In this document: positions 38,902 through 48,332 of the stretch, in pieces
How the letters are laid out: each line of letters starts with the position of its first letter
Numbering within the stretch: position 1 is the first letter of the stretch
Origin: Corynebacterium marambiense
GTDB lineage: Bacteria > Actinomycetota > Actinomycetes > Mycobacteriales > Mycobacteriaceae
NCBI RefSeq assembly: GCF_016342275.1
Contig: NZ_JAEIOT010000007.1
Span: 434,001 to 498,000, forward strand
Length of the DNA stretch: 64,000 nt
Reading direction: 5' to 3'
The notes under the pieces: generated by a model
The model's database searches: none
What the model was told of the DNA's origin: nothing
The model's input: only the letters and a program-made list of their open reading frames with translations
Program-made: the position numbers and the translations under genes

Positions 38902-39618
38902 CCGTCAAATTAAGGTCTGCTATACGGTAGATTACCGGTCGAAATTACCCCGCCACCGCGAAAACAAATCGAGTTCATCATAACCGAAATCGATACACGT
39001 CAAACGACCCCGCCTGATGAGATCAGCTGACATTCGGGACGGCTAGCCCCTGCTACTGGCGTCCACCTACCCCGCATCCCGGTAGCAACCCCGGGAAACC
39101 GAGAGCACTTCAGAGCGGATGCCCGAGAATCTGGTCAGCCTTGACGTCCAGCTCGATGCCAACTTCACCGAGAAGGTCGGGCACCTCCCATATTGCTGCC
39201 TTTACCGACGCTGGTGCTCAAATCCGGACGCGAGTAATTAACCGGTGTCGATCCAACTGAATCTTCGCTACCAGCGACGGTGTCCCACCAGCGGCACCCG
39301 GACGGTTCACTTGGCGAGTTACGCGTGACTACGAGGCCGGAAACCCGTTCACGCGGTCAGTCAACCACCACCGGTTCCCAGATCAGAAACGAGCGATGCC
39401 CGGATACAACGCGTGGGGGCAAAGCAAAGAGATTCGTGACCGTACAACGAATGTCCGCTATCGGCGTCGGGGAACAATACGGCGTTCCGGCTCTCTGAAA
39501 AGAGCCGACCCCACAGAGCACCACGGTACGAAGTCACCGGCGAACCTGCCGGGATGTAATTCGGAAGCCGAAACCCCGCCGGGCACGGAACCCGCCTCGA
39601 AATCACTGTCTCCCCGAA
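38902..39618. other. Right edge of island 1, no confident gene
   Basis: 717 bases between the large gene and the DUF2469 gene. No intact gene is supported. On the minus strand about 34 codons ending at 39110 (stop at 39110-39112) read as a protein-like C-terminus (W-E-V-P-D-L-L-G-E-V-G-I-E-L-D-V) but are blocked upstream by a stop near 39215. This may be the remnant of a displaced gene. GC content rises back to the core level toward 39.5 kb. Confidence 0.5.
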
Positions 39619-39924
39619 TCACTCCGGGATGATCATCTCCGGTTTGTCGAGTTCCTCGATGTTGACGTCCTTGAAGGTGATCACTCGGACGAAGCGCACG
39701 AAGCGTGCGGAGCGGTACATGTCCCAGACCCAGGCGTCGGACATGCGTACCTCGTAGTACACCTCGCCGTTGGCGTTGCGCGGGATGAGTTCCACGGCGT
39801 TGGCGAGGTAGAAGCGGCGCTCGGTCTCGACGACGTAGGAGAACTGGCTGACGACGTCCCGGTACTCGCGGTACAGCGACAGTTCGACCTCTGCCTCGTA
39901 GTTCTCCAGTTCCTCGGCGCTCAT
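39619..39924 (-). CDS. DUF2469 family protein
   Basis: A 101-residue acidic protein of the DUF2469 family, strongly conserved in actinobacteria: [21 protein letters not shown] at the start, then F-Y-L-A-N-A-V-E-L and D-A-W-V-W-D-M-Y-R. Function is unknown. It overlaps the end of rnhB by four bases, so it is translationally coupled with it. In related genomes yraN follows directly; here island 1 separates them. Confidence 0.92.
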   Translation of the reverse strand: MSAEELENYEAEVELSLYREYRDVVSQFSYVVETERRFYLANAVELIPRNANGEVYYEVRMSDAWVWDMYRSARFVRFVRVITFKDVNIEELDKPEMIIPE

Positions 39925-40595
39925 TCGTGCCAGACCTCCTCGGGGCCGCGTGTGACAGCTGACGCTGACCCGGCGCACCACTGTCGGTGTGCCGTGGCCA
40001 CATTGGCGTAAGTGTAGCGGTGCACGGGGCTTGCGCCGTGGCGGCGCACCGCGTCCATGTGCGCGGAAGTTCCGTATCCCTTGTGTGCGGCGAAGCCGTA
40101 TCCGGGGTGTGTGCGGTCGAGTTCGACCATGATCTCGTCGCGGGTCTGTTTCGCCAGGACGCTGGCTGCGGCGATGCACCGGGCTGCGGCGTCGCCACCG
40201 ATGATCGGCAGGCTGGGTGCTCCGAAGCCGGGGACCCGCATGGCGTCGGTCAGGACGTATCCCGGCGGGGTGGCGAGCTGGGCGACTGCGCGGCGCATTC
40301 CGGAGATGTTGGCGTGCTGGATGCCCCAGCGGTCGATATCGGCGGCGTCGATGAGCACGACCGACCACGCCAGTGCGGTGTCCTTGATCAGCGGTGCGAG
40401 GCGGGCGCGGAGCGCGGGGCTCAGCTTCTTCGAGTCGGTGAGGCGTTCCAGTTCGGGAATGGGCCGGTCCGGGAGCACACACGCCGCGATGGAGATCGGC
40501 CCGGCGCAGGCGCCCCGCCCTGCCTCATCGACTCCGGCGACGGGGCCGAGACCGTGTTTGTCGAGGGTGTGCTCGAGGGTCCGGGCGTGGGGCAT
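39921..40595 (-). CDS. rnhB: Ribonuclease HII
   Basis: RNase HII nicks DNA 5' of misincorporated ribonucleotides and degrades RNA-DNA hybrids. The catalytic acids are visible in [10 protein letters not shown] (Asp and Glu), L-I-D-A-A-D and V-L-T-D-A-M-R. T-D-S-K-K-L is the family substrate-binding block. With the ATG at 40595 it has 224 residues. A GTG at 40634, close behind lepB, is an alternative start giving 13 more residues; neither has a clear ribosome site. Confidence 0.93.
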   Translation of the reverse strand: MPHARTLEHTLDKHGLGPVAGVDEAGRGACAGPISIAACVLPDRPIPELERLTDSKKLSPALRARLAPLIKDTALAWSVVLIDAADIDRWGIQHANISGMRRAVAQLATPPGYVLTDAMRVPGFGAPSLPIIGGDAAARCIAAASVLAKQTRDEIMVELDRTHPGYGFAAHKGYGTSAHMDAVRRHGASPVHRYTYANVATAHRQWCAGSASAVTRGPEEVWHE

Positions 40596-40639
40596 CCGCC
40601 GGACCCGGACTTGGCGTACGACGTCCACCGCCACGGTGG

Positions 40640-41464
40640 TCAGTTCTGGATGTCGGGATCGTCGACGAGGCCGATGCGGCTGATCGGCAGGATGATGGCC
40701 TGCACCTTGCCGCGGATGTTCTCCTCGGGGATCGTGCCCTGGAACTGGTCCCCGAGGTGGTAACGGGAGTCCGCGGAGTTCGTGCGGTTGTCCCCCATCA
40801 CGAAGATGTTGCCCGCGGGGACGGTGATCGGGCCGAAGAACGCGCCGCCGCACTCGACGGATCCGGTTCGTTCGTCGATGGGGTAGGTCGGGGGCTTCTG
40901 GATGAAGGAGTCGTCTACCTTCTTACCGTCGACCATGACACCGGGGTCGCCCGCCTGACATTCGATGGTCTGGCCGCCGGTGGCGATGATCCGTTTGACC
41001 AGCGTGTTCTCATCAGGGGCGACGAGCCCGACGTAGGAGCCGAGGTTCTGCAGACCACGGATGGCGGGGTTTGTGGAGCGGTGCGTGGTGAACTGGGCGT
41101 TCCAGGATTCCGTCCCCTTGAACACGACGACGTCGCCGGGTTTGGGGTCGCTGAAGCGGTAGGTCAGTTTGTCCACGGCGATCCGGTCGCCGGTGCACCC
41201 CTCACAGCCGTGCAGGGTGGGTTCCATGGACTGCGAGGGGATGAGATAGATCCGGCCGACGAACAGCTGCATGATCGCCACCACAACGAGGGTGAGGACG
41301 ACGACCACGGGGATCTCGACGTACCACGGATAGGAGCTCTTCTTCTGCCCGCGGGGCTCGTCTGCGGGATCTGTGGCGGCCTCCGCGTGGTCGTGTGCTT
41401 CCGCCTCTTCAACCTCGTGTGGGGTCTGGTCGGAGTCGGGGGTGGGGTTCGTCGGTTCGTTCAC
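40640..41464 (-). CDS. lepB: Signal peptidase I
   Basis: LepB removes signal peptides from secreted proteins at the outer membrane face. An acidic cytoplasmic N-terminus of about 50 residues precedes one hydrophobic helix ([16 protein letters not shown]). The catalytic serine lies in [10 protein letters not shown] and the catalytic lysine in L-V-K-R-I-I-A. The [11 protein letters not shown] signature is near the C-terminus. The GTG at 41464 gives 274 residues; an ATG at 41500 is possible and neither has a strong ribosome site. It is between rplS and rnhB on the same strand. Confidence 0.92.
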   Translation of the reverse strand: MNEPTNPTPDSDQTPHEVEEAEAHDHAEAATDPADEPRGQKKSSYPWYVEIPVVVVLTLVVVAIMQLFVGRIYLIPSQSMEPTLHGCEGCTGDRIAVDKLTYRFSDPKPGDVVVFKGTESWNAQFTTHRSTNPAIRGLQNLGSYVGLVAPDENTLVKRIIATGGQTIECQAGDPGVMVDGKKVDDSFIQKPPTYPIDERTGSVECGGAFFGPITVPAGNIFVMGDNRTNSADSRYHLGDQFQGTIPEENIRGKVQAIILPISRIGLVDDPDIQN

Positions 41465-41542
41465 GTCGGACCACGTTACCAGCACCACCGCCGCATTCAT
41501 CGGAGCAGCACAGCCGGGTAATCGTGGGCTGGAAAAAGGAAA

Positions 41543-41580
41543 ACCACCCCACCTCCCGCCGGGGCGGGAGGTGGGGTGGT
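41543..41580 (-). terminator. Terminator after rplS
   Basis: Nearly perfect 18-base stem (ACCACCCCACCTCCCGCC with its complement). On the minus strand it is followed by TTTTCCTTTTTCC. It lies between rplS and lepB, so lepB probably has its own promoter or depends on read-through. Confidence 0.9.
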
Positions 41581-41624
41581 CTGGTGCTGCATCCGACGGC
41601 GCGTCAGCGCCTGTCGGGTGTGGG

Positions 41625-41966
41625 TCAGCGCTTCTCCTTGATCTTGGCTGCCTTGCCGCGCAGGTTGCGCAGGTAGTACAGCTTGGCACGACGCACGTCA
41701 CCGCGGGTCAGTACCTCGATGTGGTCGATGTTCGGGGAGTGGACCGGGAAGGTACGCTCCACACCGATGCCGAAGGAGACCTTGCGGACGGTGAAGGTCT
41801 CGCGGATGCCACCGTTCTGGCGACGGATGACGACACCCTTGAAGACCTGGATACGGGACTTTTCGCCCTCGATGACCTTCACGTGCACGTTGACCGTGTC
41901 GCCGGCGCGGAAGTCCGGGATGTCGTCGCGCAGCTGTGCGGCATCGACCTTGTCGAGAATATTCAT
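41625..41966 (-). CDS. rplS: 50S ribosomal protein L19
   Basis: A 113-residue L19 with the family blocks [18 protein letters not shown] and [20 protein letters not shown] at the end. The ATG at 41966 gives the standard N-terminus. A strong terminator follows. It is divergent from the rhodanese lipoprotein gene. Confidence 0.97.
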   Translation of the reverse strand: MNILDKVDAAQLRDDIPDFRAGDTVNVHVKVIEGEKSRIQVFKGVVIRRQNGGIRETFTVRKVSFGIGVERTFPVHSPNIDHIEVLTRGDVRRAKLYYLRNLRGKAAKIKEKR

Positions 41967-42215
41967 GTGTTGATTCCTTAGCTTCTGGTGCTGGACAGAG
42001 GACCCTGGCGGCGTCTCCCGGTGTCGGGCGCTCGGCCGGTTCGTGCCCGGTACATGTGCGTCGCCTCCGGACTTGGTCCGGTATGACAACTGCACAAGTA
42101 TGCCACCATCAACGCGCGTGCACAAACCCGGAACGGGCACCGCCCGCGCCGGTCCACGGCTCTTGCCGGGCGCGCGGTACACCGGTGCGGGAGCACATGG
42201 GGCATGATCGGATGC

Positions 42216-42686
42216 ATGAAGAAGATGATCTGCGTTCTCGTCCTCGGCTCGACACTGCTGGCGTCCTGTGCCGGAGGGGGCGATGCCCCGGAGAACGACG
42301 CCGCCACGACGGTCACGTCGACCGGATCGGCGGGCGCATCGACGCCGGCCACCCGGGTCCCGGAATTCGACGGCGGGCACGTCTCCCCCGCCGAGTTCGC
42401 GGCGGCAGTTGATTCCGGTGCGACGGTCCTCGATGTGCGGACCCCGGAGGAGTACCGCGAGGGGCACATCCCGGGAGCCCTGCTCCTCGACGTCAACGCG
42501 GATGATTTCGATGCGCTGGCCGGGCATCTGAACGAGGACACCGACTACGCCGTCTACTGCCGCAGCGGATCCCGTTCCCGCGAGGCGATCAAACGCCTGC
42601 GAAAGGCCGGGATCCGGCGGACCGTCGGGTTGGACGGCGGGATGAATGCGTGGCCGGGTGACGTGATCCCGGGCGAGCCGAGCTAG
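42216..42686 (+). CDS. Rhodanese-domain lipoprotein
   Basis: A 156-residue protein with a lipoprotein signal ([18 protein letters not shown], lipid cysteine at residue 18) and a Gly/Thr/Ala-rich linker. The rhodanese domain from about residue 55 contains [18 protein letters not shown] and the active-site loop Y-C-R-S-G-S-R-S with its catalytic cysteine. Such domains move sulfane sulfur or act as thiol-based carriers; this one faces the outside of the membrane. An in-frame ATG 12 bases upstream is possible. It converges with tex, 23 bases between stops. Confidence 0.88.
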   Translation: MKKMICVLVLGSTLLASCAGGGDAPENDAATTVTSTGSAGASTPATRVPEFDGGHVSPAEFAAAVDSGATVLDVRTPEEYREGHIPGALLLDVNADDFDALAGHLNEDTDYAVYCRSGSRSREAIKRLRKAGIRRTVGLDGGMNAWPGDVIPGEPS

Positions 42687-42709
42687 CCGCCAAACCAGTC
42701 TGGGCCCCG

Positions 42710-45031
42710 TCAGTTCCCGAAGCCGGCCTTTTTCAGCGCGTCCGCGAGTGACCCACCGGGGGCGGGCCTGCCGTTGGCATTGCTGCGGGTGCCGTCTCCC
42801 CCGCCGCGCCCCTTCCGGCCGCCACGGTTGCCACCACTTCGGTTGCCGCTACCCGCACCGCCACGCTGTGGTTTCGGGGCGGGTGCACCTGGTTCGTCGT
42901 CGAGCCGCAGGGAAAGCCCGATGCGTTTGCGGTCGACATCGACCTCCATGACCTTGACCTTGACGACCTGTCCGGAGCGGACGACGGTGTGCGGGTCCTC
43001 GACGAACTTTGTGGACATGGCGGAGACGTGGACGAGTCCATCCTGGTGGACGCCGACGTCGACGAATGCGCCGAAGGCCGCGACGTTGGTGACGGTGCCC
43101 TCGAGGATCATGCCCGGGGTCAGGTCGGAGATCTTCTCCACACCTTCCTTGAATGTCGCCGTGGTGAACTCGGGCCGGGGGTCGCGGCCCGGTTTGTCGA
43201 GTTCGGCGATGATGTCCGTGACGGTGGGCAGGCCGAACTTGTCGTCGGTGAAGTCTGCCGGGTCCAGGGACCCAAGGACCCGGGAGTTGCCGATGAGGTC
43301 AGCGACGCCGAGGCCGGTCGCTGTCGCGATGCGACGGACGACGGGGTAGGCCTCGGGGTGGACGGCGGAGGCGTCGAGGGGGTCTTCGCCGCCGGTGATA
43401 CGGAGGAAGCCGGCGCACTGCTGGAAGGCCTTGGGGCCGAGCCTGGGCACGTCCTTGAGGGTGCGGCGGGAGGGGAAGCGGCCGTGCTCGTCGCGCCAGC
43501 CGACGATGTTGTCGGCGAGCGTGGAGCTGATTCCGGCGACGCGGGTGAGCAGCGGCGCGGAGGCGGTGTTGAGGTCCACGCCGACGGCGTTGACGGCGTC
43601 CTCGACGACTCCGTCGAGGGTGCGGGCGAGCTGCGTCTGGTTGACGTCGTGCTGGTACTGGCCGACACCGATGGATTTGGGGTCGATCTTGACGAGCTCG
43701 GCGAGCGGGTCCTGGAGCCTGCGGGCGATGGACACCGCGCCACGCAGGGAGACGTCCATGTCGGGGAACTCGGCGGCGGCGAGGCTGCTCGCGGAGTAGA
43801 CGGAGGCGCCTGATTCGCTGACGACGACGGTGGTGGGTTTGCGCCCACCGGCTTTGGCCAGGAGGTCCGCGACCTGGTGGGAGAGTTTCTCGGTCTCCCG
43901 GCTGGCGGTGCCGTTGCCGACGGCGATGAGTTCGACGCCGTGGGTGGCGCACAGGTCGGCGAGTTCGCGCACGGCGCTGTCCCACCGGTTCTGCGGCTGG
44001 TGCGGGTGGATGATGGTGGTGGCCAGGACCTTTCCGGTGGGGTCCACGACGGCGGTCTTCACTCCGTTGCGGTAGCCGGGGTCGAGGCCGAGGGTGGCGC
44101 GTTGGCCGGCGGGCGCGGCGAGCAAGACGTCGCGGAGGTTGGTGGCGAAGACATCGAGGGCGCCGGCTTCGGCGTGCTCCTTGAGGCGCATGCGGACGTC
44201 GAGTCCGGAGGAGACGTAGAGCTTGGTGCGCCAGCCCCAGCGGACGGCGTCGGCGAGCCAGGTGGAGGCGGTGACGTCGAGGTCGAAGCGGTCGGCGATG
44301 AGTCCCTGGTAGAACTCGTCGTCGCCGGCGTCGAGGTCGAGGTGCAGCATGCCCTCCTTCTCCCCGCGCAGCAGGGCGAGGATCCGGTGGCTGGGCAGCC
44401 GGGTGAAGGGTTCGGAGAACTCGAAGTAGTCCTTGAACTTCGCTCCCTCCTGTTCCTTGCCCTCGATGACGGTGGCGGACATGCGTCCGCGGCGGTACAT
44501 CTCCTCGCGGATCTCGCCGACGAGGTCGGCGTCGGTGGCGAACCTGTCGATGAGGATGGCGCGCGCCCCGTCGAGCACTTTCTTCGTGTCCTCGAAGCCC
44601 TCGCAGATGTAGCCGGCGGCGGCTGTCTCGGCGTCGGTGCCCTGTTCGGTGGTGAGCGTGTCGACGAGGGGTTCGAGGCCGGCTTCCCGCGCGGTGTCGG
44701 CCTTGGTCTTGCGGCGCTTCTTGAACGGCAGGTAGAGGTCCTCGAGGCGGGCCTTGGATTCGCAGGCGGTGATGAGCGCCCGGAGGTCGTCGGTGAGTTT
44801 CCCCTGCTCCTCGATGGCTGTGAGAATGGCGGCCTTGCGGTCCTCAAGCTCGCGCAGGTAGCCGAGCCGCTCCTCCAGTTGCCGGAGCTGGGTGTCGTCC
44901 AGGCCGCCGGTGGCCTCCTTCCGGTAGCGGGCGATGAAGGGGACGGTGTTGCCTTCATCGAGGAGGGCGACGGTGGCCCGGACGTGGGCCTCCGGGACTC
45001 CGAGTTCACGGGCGATGGTGGAGATGATCAT
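42710..45031 (-). CDS. tex: Tex-family S1 RNA-binding transcription accessory protein
   Basis: A 773-residue Tex protein. N-terminal helical domains (E-L-G-V-P-E-A-H-V) lead to a YqgF/RuvX-like domain ([14 protein letters not shown]), tandem helix-hairpin-helix ([12 protein letters not shown]) and an S1 domain ([17 protein letters not shown]). A Gly/Arg-rich tail of about 50 residues ends the protein, which may add RNA binding. Start at 45031 follows the standard [10 protein letters not shown]. It is divergent from the YtrA-type regulator. Confidence 0.94.
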   Translation of the reverse strand: MIISTIARELGVPEAHVRATVALLDEGNTVPFIARYRKEATGGLDDTQLRQLEERLGYLRELEDRKAAILTAIEEQGKLTDDLRALITACESKARLEDLYLPFKKRRKTKADTAREAGLEPLVDTLTTEQGTDAETAAAGYICEGFEDTKKVLDGARAILIDRFATDADLVGEIREEMYRRGRMSATVIEGKEQEGAKFKDYFEFSEPFTRLPSHRILALLRGEKEGMLHLDLDAGDDEFYQGLIADRFDLDVTASTWLADAVRWGWRTKLYVSSGLDVRMRLKEHAEAGALDVFATNLRDVLLAAPAGQRATLGLDPGYRNGVKTAVVDPTGKVLATTIIHPHQPQNRWDSAVRELADLCATHGVELIAVGNGTASRETEKLSHQVADLLAKAGGRKPTTVVVSESGASVYSASSLAAAEFPDMDVSLRGAVSIARRLQDPLAELVKIDPKSIGVGQYQHDVNQTQLARTLDGVVEDAVNAVGVDLNTASAPLLTRVAGISSTLADNIVGWRDEHGRFPSRRTLKDVPRLGPKAFQQCAGFLRITGGEDPLDASAVHPEAYPVVRRIATATGLGVADLIGNSRVLGSLDPADFTDDKFGLPTVTDIIAELDKPGRDPRPEFTTATFKEGVEKISDLTPGMILEGTVTNVAAFGAFVDVGVHQDGLVHVSAMSTKFVEDPHTVVRSGQVVKVKVMEVDVDRKRIGLSLRLDDEPGAPAPKPQRGGAGSGNRSGGNRGGRKGRGGGDGTRSNANGRPAPGGSLADALKKAGFGN

Positions 45032-45063
45032 TCGCCTCAGTCTAGTGGCCGGCGCCGGGGCCC

Positions 45064-45102
45064 TTGACACCCCTTCAGATAGTGCTAGTTTAATTAGCAC
45101 TA
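45064..45102 (+). promoter_or_regulatory. Promoter with palindromic GntR (YtrA-type) operator
   Basis: TTGACA at 45064-45069 and TAGTTT at 45086-45091 form a promoter with 16-base spacing. Overlapping the -10 is a perfect inverted repeat, TAGTGCTA (45080-45087), seven bases, TAGCACTA (45095-45102). This position would block polymerase when occupied. The small GntR protein encoded 30 bases downstream is the obvious binder, giving autoregulation. Confidence 0.8.
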
Positions 45103-45131
45103 GCAGTTCTTTACTTTTCGGGAGGTCTCCC

Positions 45132-45488
45132 GTGCTGATCACCCTCGACACCTCGTCACCGATGCCCGTCTACACCCAGCTCGTCGCGGCACTGACCCGG
45201 TCGATCACCGACGGGGAGACACCCGCGGGTGCAAGGCTGCCGTCGGCCGGGGAGCTCGCCGAGGCACTCGATCTCAACCGGAACACGGTGCTGCGCGCCT
45301 ACCGTCAGCTCCGCGACCAGGGACTGGTGGAGCTGCGCCGGGGAAAGGGCGCCACGGTGCTCCGGCCACCCGAACGGATCACCGCCGTGGAGAACGCGCT
45401 GGACGCCCTCGCCCGCCTCGCCCGGGAATCGGGGATCTCCCTCGACCAGCTCGCCGCGTCCCTCGCCGCACGCGGCGTCACCGGATGA
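45132..45488 (+). CDS. GntR-family regulator, YtrA subfamily
   Basis: A 118-residue regulator made of an N-terminal winged helix (P-V-Y-T-Q-L-V...[22 protein letters not shown]) and only about 45 residues after it, the short form seen in YtrA proteins that lack a large ligand domain. The GTG start at 45132 is supported by GGGAGG seven bases upstream. A palindromic operator overlaps its promoter. Its stop overlaps the start region of the DUF1648 membrane protein, so it probably controls an operon of itself and that protein. YtrA relatives often control envelope-stress exporters; no ABC transporter is present here. Confidence 0.9.
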   Translation: MLITLDTSSPMPVYTQLVAALTRSITDGETPAGARLPSAGELAEALDLNRNTVLRAYRQLRDQGLVELRRGKGATVLRPPERITAVENALDALARLARESGISLDQLAASLAARGVTG

Positions 45489-45508
45489 CTCTGAAACGGA
45501 GCCCACCC

Positions 45509-46468
45509 ATGAAGCCAACGACACGCTTCCGTACCCTGGCCCTCGGAATACCGCTGTTCATCGCCGTCGCCCTCACCGGGGTCGCCGCCGTCATGGTGCG
45601 GGGACACCGGGGCGAACTCGCTACGCACTTCGCCCTCGATGGAACCCCCGACGGCTTCGACTCCCCCACCGCGTTCCTCCTGGTCGTCGGCGGCATGGCC
45701 ATCGGAACCACAGCGCTGATGGGCGCCCTGGCCGGAACCCGCCAGCGGTTCCTCGCGGGCTGCGCGGGCTTCGCCGCGACCTTCCTGGGCGCACTGGAGA
45801 TCTGGACCGTCCACGTCAATCTCGTGGCCCCCTCACCTCAGGATGTCCGACTGCGCACGGTCTCGGTCCTGCTTTTCCTGGCGCTGTCTGTGGCGGTCGG
45901 GGCGCTGCTGGCCCGGGCGGCGACGCCCGTGCCGAAGGAATCCGACGGGGAGCTGGTTGCCGCGGTGGTGCCGGTCTCCGCGTCCCGGCGCGCCGTGTGG
46001 TTCGGGCACGCGACCGCCCGCCCGTGGCTGATCGCGGTGACGGTGGGCATCGGCGCCGTGTTCACCGCCATCGGACTGCTGTTCCCGGACGACACCGGTG
46101 GCGCGGACCGGGTGATGATCGGCTCAGGCCTCGTTCTCGCCGTCGTCGGACTGATGTTCACCCGGGTCCGGGTGCGCGTCGACCAGCGTGGCCTAACCTG
46201 GTCCCTGTGGCCGGGACTCATCCGTTCCACGATCCCCCACGAGAAGATCACCGGGGTCCGTGCGATCGACCTCGACCCTCGTGAATGGGGCGGCTGGGGC
46301 TGGCGTCTGAGCGGAAACGGTACCGCCCTCGTCCTGCGCGGCGGGCCGGCGATCGTGCTCTCCCGCCGGAACGCTACCGATTTCGCCGTCACCGTCGATG
46401 ACGCCGACACCGGGGCGGGGCTCGTCCAGGGATATCTCGACGCTCTCCGGGATGGAGGGAAGAGCTAG
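45509..46468 (+). CDS. DUF1648-domain membrane protein
   Basis: A 319-residue membrane protein with about six helices. The N-terminal helix and following H-R-G-E-L-A-T-H-F-A-L-D-G-T-P-D-G-F match DUF1648, found in membrane proteins paired with small GntR or ArsR regulators. The C-terminal 100 residues form a soluble PH-like domain (R-V-R-V-D-Q-R-G-L-T-W-S). ATG 45509 is preferred because GGAG lies seven bases before it; an ATG at 45485 overlaps the regulator stop. The stop overlaps the trmD stop region from the other strand. Function is unknown; co-regulation with the YtrA-type gene suggests envelope stress. Confidence 0.8.
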   Translation: MKPTTRFRTLALGIPLFIAVALTGVAAVMVRGHRGELATHFALDGTPDGFDSPTAFLLVVGGMAIGTTALMGALAGTRQRFLAGCAGFAATFLGALEIWTVHVNLVAPSPQDVRLRTVSVLLFLALSVAVGALLARAATPVPKESDGELVAAVVPVSASRRAVWFGHATARPWLIAVTVGIGAVFTAIGLLFPDDTGGADRVMIGSGLVLAVVGLMFTRVRVRVDQRGLTWSLWPGLIRSTIPHEKITGVRAIDLDPREWGGWGWRLSGNGTALVLRGGPAIVLSRRNATDFAVTVDDADTGAGLVQGYLDALRDGGKS

Positions 46469-47712
46469 GGCCTCCAGGCGCAGGCGGCACCCGAGCCGGG
46501 CTCGGTGTGTCCCTCCTTGGAAGTCCCATACCAGTAGGTGTCCTCCGGCAGTTGGGCGATGACGGCCTTCGTGACGGCCCGGAGATCGAGGGCCGAGACC
46601 CCGTTGACGATCACGCGGTGCAGCACCTCGGAGGTCGGTGCATGCCCCTCGGCCTGCATGAACTGGGCGACGAGCATGTTCTCCGGCTCGCAGGACAGCG
46701 AGATCTCCTCGGCGTGCACGGTGGCTTCCAGATACCCGGCGCGCTCCAGACCGCGGCCCAGCTTCCGCGAGATCTTCCGCCATTCACCGGGAGTGATCAG
46801 CAGGTTCAGGTCGGTGGACACGGCGCGTGGGGTGGGGTCCGCGAGGATCTTCTCGTCGTCGGTGCTCAAGGCGTTCTCCAATCGTAGTTTCTCGATGAGT
46901 TCGGGACGTCGCGCAGCGGTACAGAGCAGTGACTGTTCCCGCCGCCAGGCGTCGATGTGGGCGTGGTTGCCGCCGATCAACACCCCCGGGACCTCGAGGC
47001 CGCGCCACTCGCGGGGTTTCGTGTAGCTCGGGCCCTCGAGCAGCCCGTCGGAGAAGCTGTCGTCCACGTGGCTCGCGGCGTTGCCGAGGACCCCGGGGAT
47101 CAGCCGGACGATGGCCTCCGCGATGACGAGGACCGCGACCTCACCGCCGATGAGCACGTAGTCACCGATGGAGACCTCGCGCACCCGGTAGCGGTGGGCG
47201 GCATCGTCGACCACGCGCTGGTCTATGCCCTCGTACCTGCCGCAGGCGAAGACGATGTGGTCCTCGTGGGACCAGGCGCGAGCCATCTCCTGGGTGAAGG
47301 GCGCACCGGCCGGGGTTGGGACGATGAGCAGCGGTGCGGTCCCGTCCTCCTCGGCGCGGACATCGCGCCGGGTGTCGTATCCGGTGAAGCCCGCACCCGC
47401 CAGATCGTCGTGCCGGGGGCGATCGACGTGGGGCTGTGCCGAGTCGAGTCTGTCGGCGACCGCGGCGGGGCCGGTTCCGGCCGAGATATCGTCGAGTGCC
47501 GGACCCCACACAGTGGGTTTCATCACCATTCCGGGGCCACCGCCGTAGGGCGGGCCGTCGACGGAGCGGTGCACGTCCGTGGCCCAGTCGCGCAGATCGT
47601 GGACACCGACGGAGAGGATCCCGCGCTCGATGGCCTTGCCCAGCAGGGCGTGCCGCAGGGGATCGAGATAGGCGGGAAAGATCGTCGCGACGTCGATGCG
47701 CAGCCCGCTCAC
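46465..47712 (-). CDS. trmD: tRNA (guanine-N1)-methyltransferase with extra C-terminal domain
   Basis: TrmD methylates G37 of tRNAs using SAM through a trefoil-knot fold. Residues 1-275 carry the core: D-V-A-T-I-F-P, P-P-Y-G-G-G-P-G-M-V-M-K, C-G-R-Y-E-G-I-D-Q-R-V, I-G-D-Y-V-L-I-G-G-E, and G-N-H-A-H-I-D-A-W-R. A 20-30 residue actinobacterial insert is seen after residue 75. The 415-residue protein continues about 125 residues beyond the normal end in the same frame, with T-P-G-E-W-R-K-I-S-R-K-L-G-R-G-L and no family I recognise. It overlaps rimM by four bases, the usual coupling. Confidence 0.93.
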   Translation of the reverse strand: MSGLRIDVATIFPAYLDPLRHALLGKAIERGILSVGVHDLRDWATDVHRSVDGPPYGGGPGMVMKPTVWGPALDDISAGTGPAAVADRLDSAQPHVDRPRHDDLAGAGFTGYDTRRDVRAEEDGTAPLLIVPTPAGAPFTQEMARAWSHEDHIVFACGRYEGIDQRVVDDAAHRYRVREVSIGDYVLIGGEVAVLVIAEAIVRLIPGVLGNAASHVDDSFSDGLLEGPSYTKPREWRGLEVPGVLIGGNHAHIDAWRREQSLLCTAARRPELIEKLRLENALSTDDEKILADPTPRAVSTDLNLLITPGEWRKISRKLGRGLERAGYLEATVHAEEISLSCEPENMLVAQFMQAEGHAPTSEVLHRVIVNGVSALDLRAVTKAVIAQLPEDTYWYGTSKEGHTEPGSGAACAWRP

Positions 47713-48221
47713 AGGTCCAGCAGTCCTTCCGGCGGGGTGATCGTGGCGGTCCCCGCCCCGAGATCAACGTCGGGGACGATGGCGTGGACGAAGGGGATGA
47801 GCACGTCCTTCCCGGTGTCCAGGCGGACCTCGAGCGTCTCCCCAGCGGGGCCGTGCAGGACGCCGGTGACCTCGCCGATCTCCGCTCCGTCCTGCACGAT
47901 GCGCAGTCCCTCGAGCTCGTGATCGTAGAAGCCCTCCTCACCCGGCTCCGATTCTCGAGGTTCCCCGAAGAACCGGGTACCGCGCAGGGAATCGGCGGCG
48001 TTCCGGTCGGCGATCTCCGCAAACTTGATCAGCAACCGGTTCTGGTGCCCGCGCACCGAGTCGATGGTGAGCTGGTGCTCGCGCCCACCCTGACGCCCGG
48101 TGAGCACCTCACCAACGACGAAGCGGGCCTCCGGTTCATCGGTGGTCACCTCCACCGAGACCTCACCCCTGATTCCGTGAGACTTCACCACACGCCCGAC
48201 CAACAGCTCCACATGATCCAT
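47709..48221 (-). CDS. rimM: 16S rRNA processing protein RimM
   Basis: RimM binds S19 and assists 30S maturation. The 170-residue protein has the N-terminal RimM barrel (V-G-R-V-V-K-S-H-G-I-R-G-E-V) and a C-terminal PRC-type barrel (Y-D-H-E-L-E-G-L-R). Start at 48221 gives the conserved N-terminus. It overlaps trmD at its 3' end. In most genomes rpsP lies immediately upstream; here about 9 kb of accessory DNA intervenes. Confidence 0.94.
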   Translation of the reverse strand: MDHVELLVGRVVKSHGIRGEVSVEVTTDEPEARFVVGEVLTGRQGGREHQLTIDSVRGHQNRLLIKFAEIADRNAADSLRGTRFFGEPRESEPGEEGFYDHELEGLRIVQDGAEIGEVTGVLHGPAGETLEVRLDTGKDVLIPFVHAIVPDVDLGAGTATITPPEGLLDL

Positions 48222-48332
48222 GGGCAGTGATCCTATCCGACCCGGTATCGACACCCGCACATTCGGGAAGACAAGAGAACTTTGATTAGGCTTGCTTGTG
48301 TACGATCTTTCCTTCATTGTCAGGAGAACACC

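Noticed and set aside
43877..45067. 396-codon plus-strand frame opposite tex
   Set aside because: Antisense shadow of tex; Gly/Val/Glu-rich with no recognisable domain.
48284..48300. TTAGGCTTGC as a DtxR box before the methyltransferase gene
   Set aside because: Only one half of the palindrome matches; the other half is unlike the consensus.
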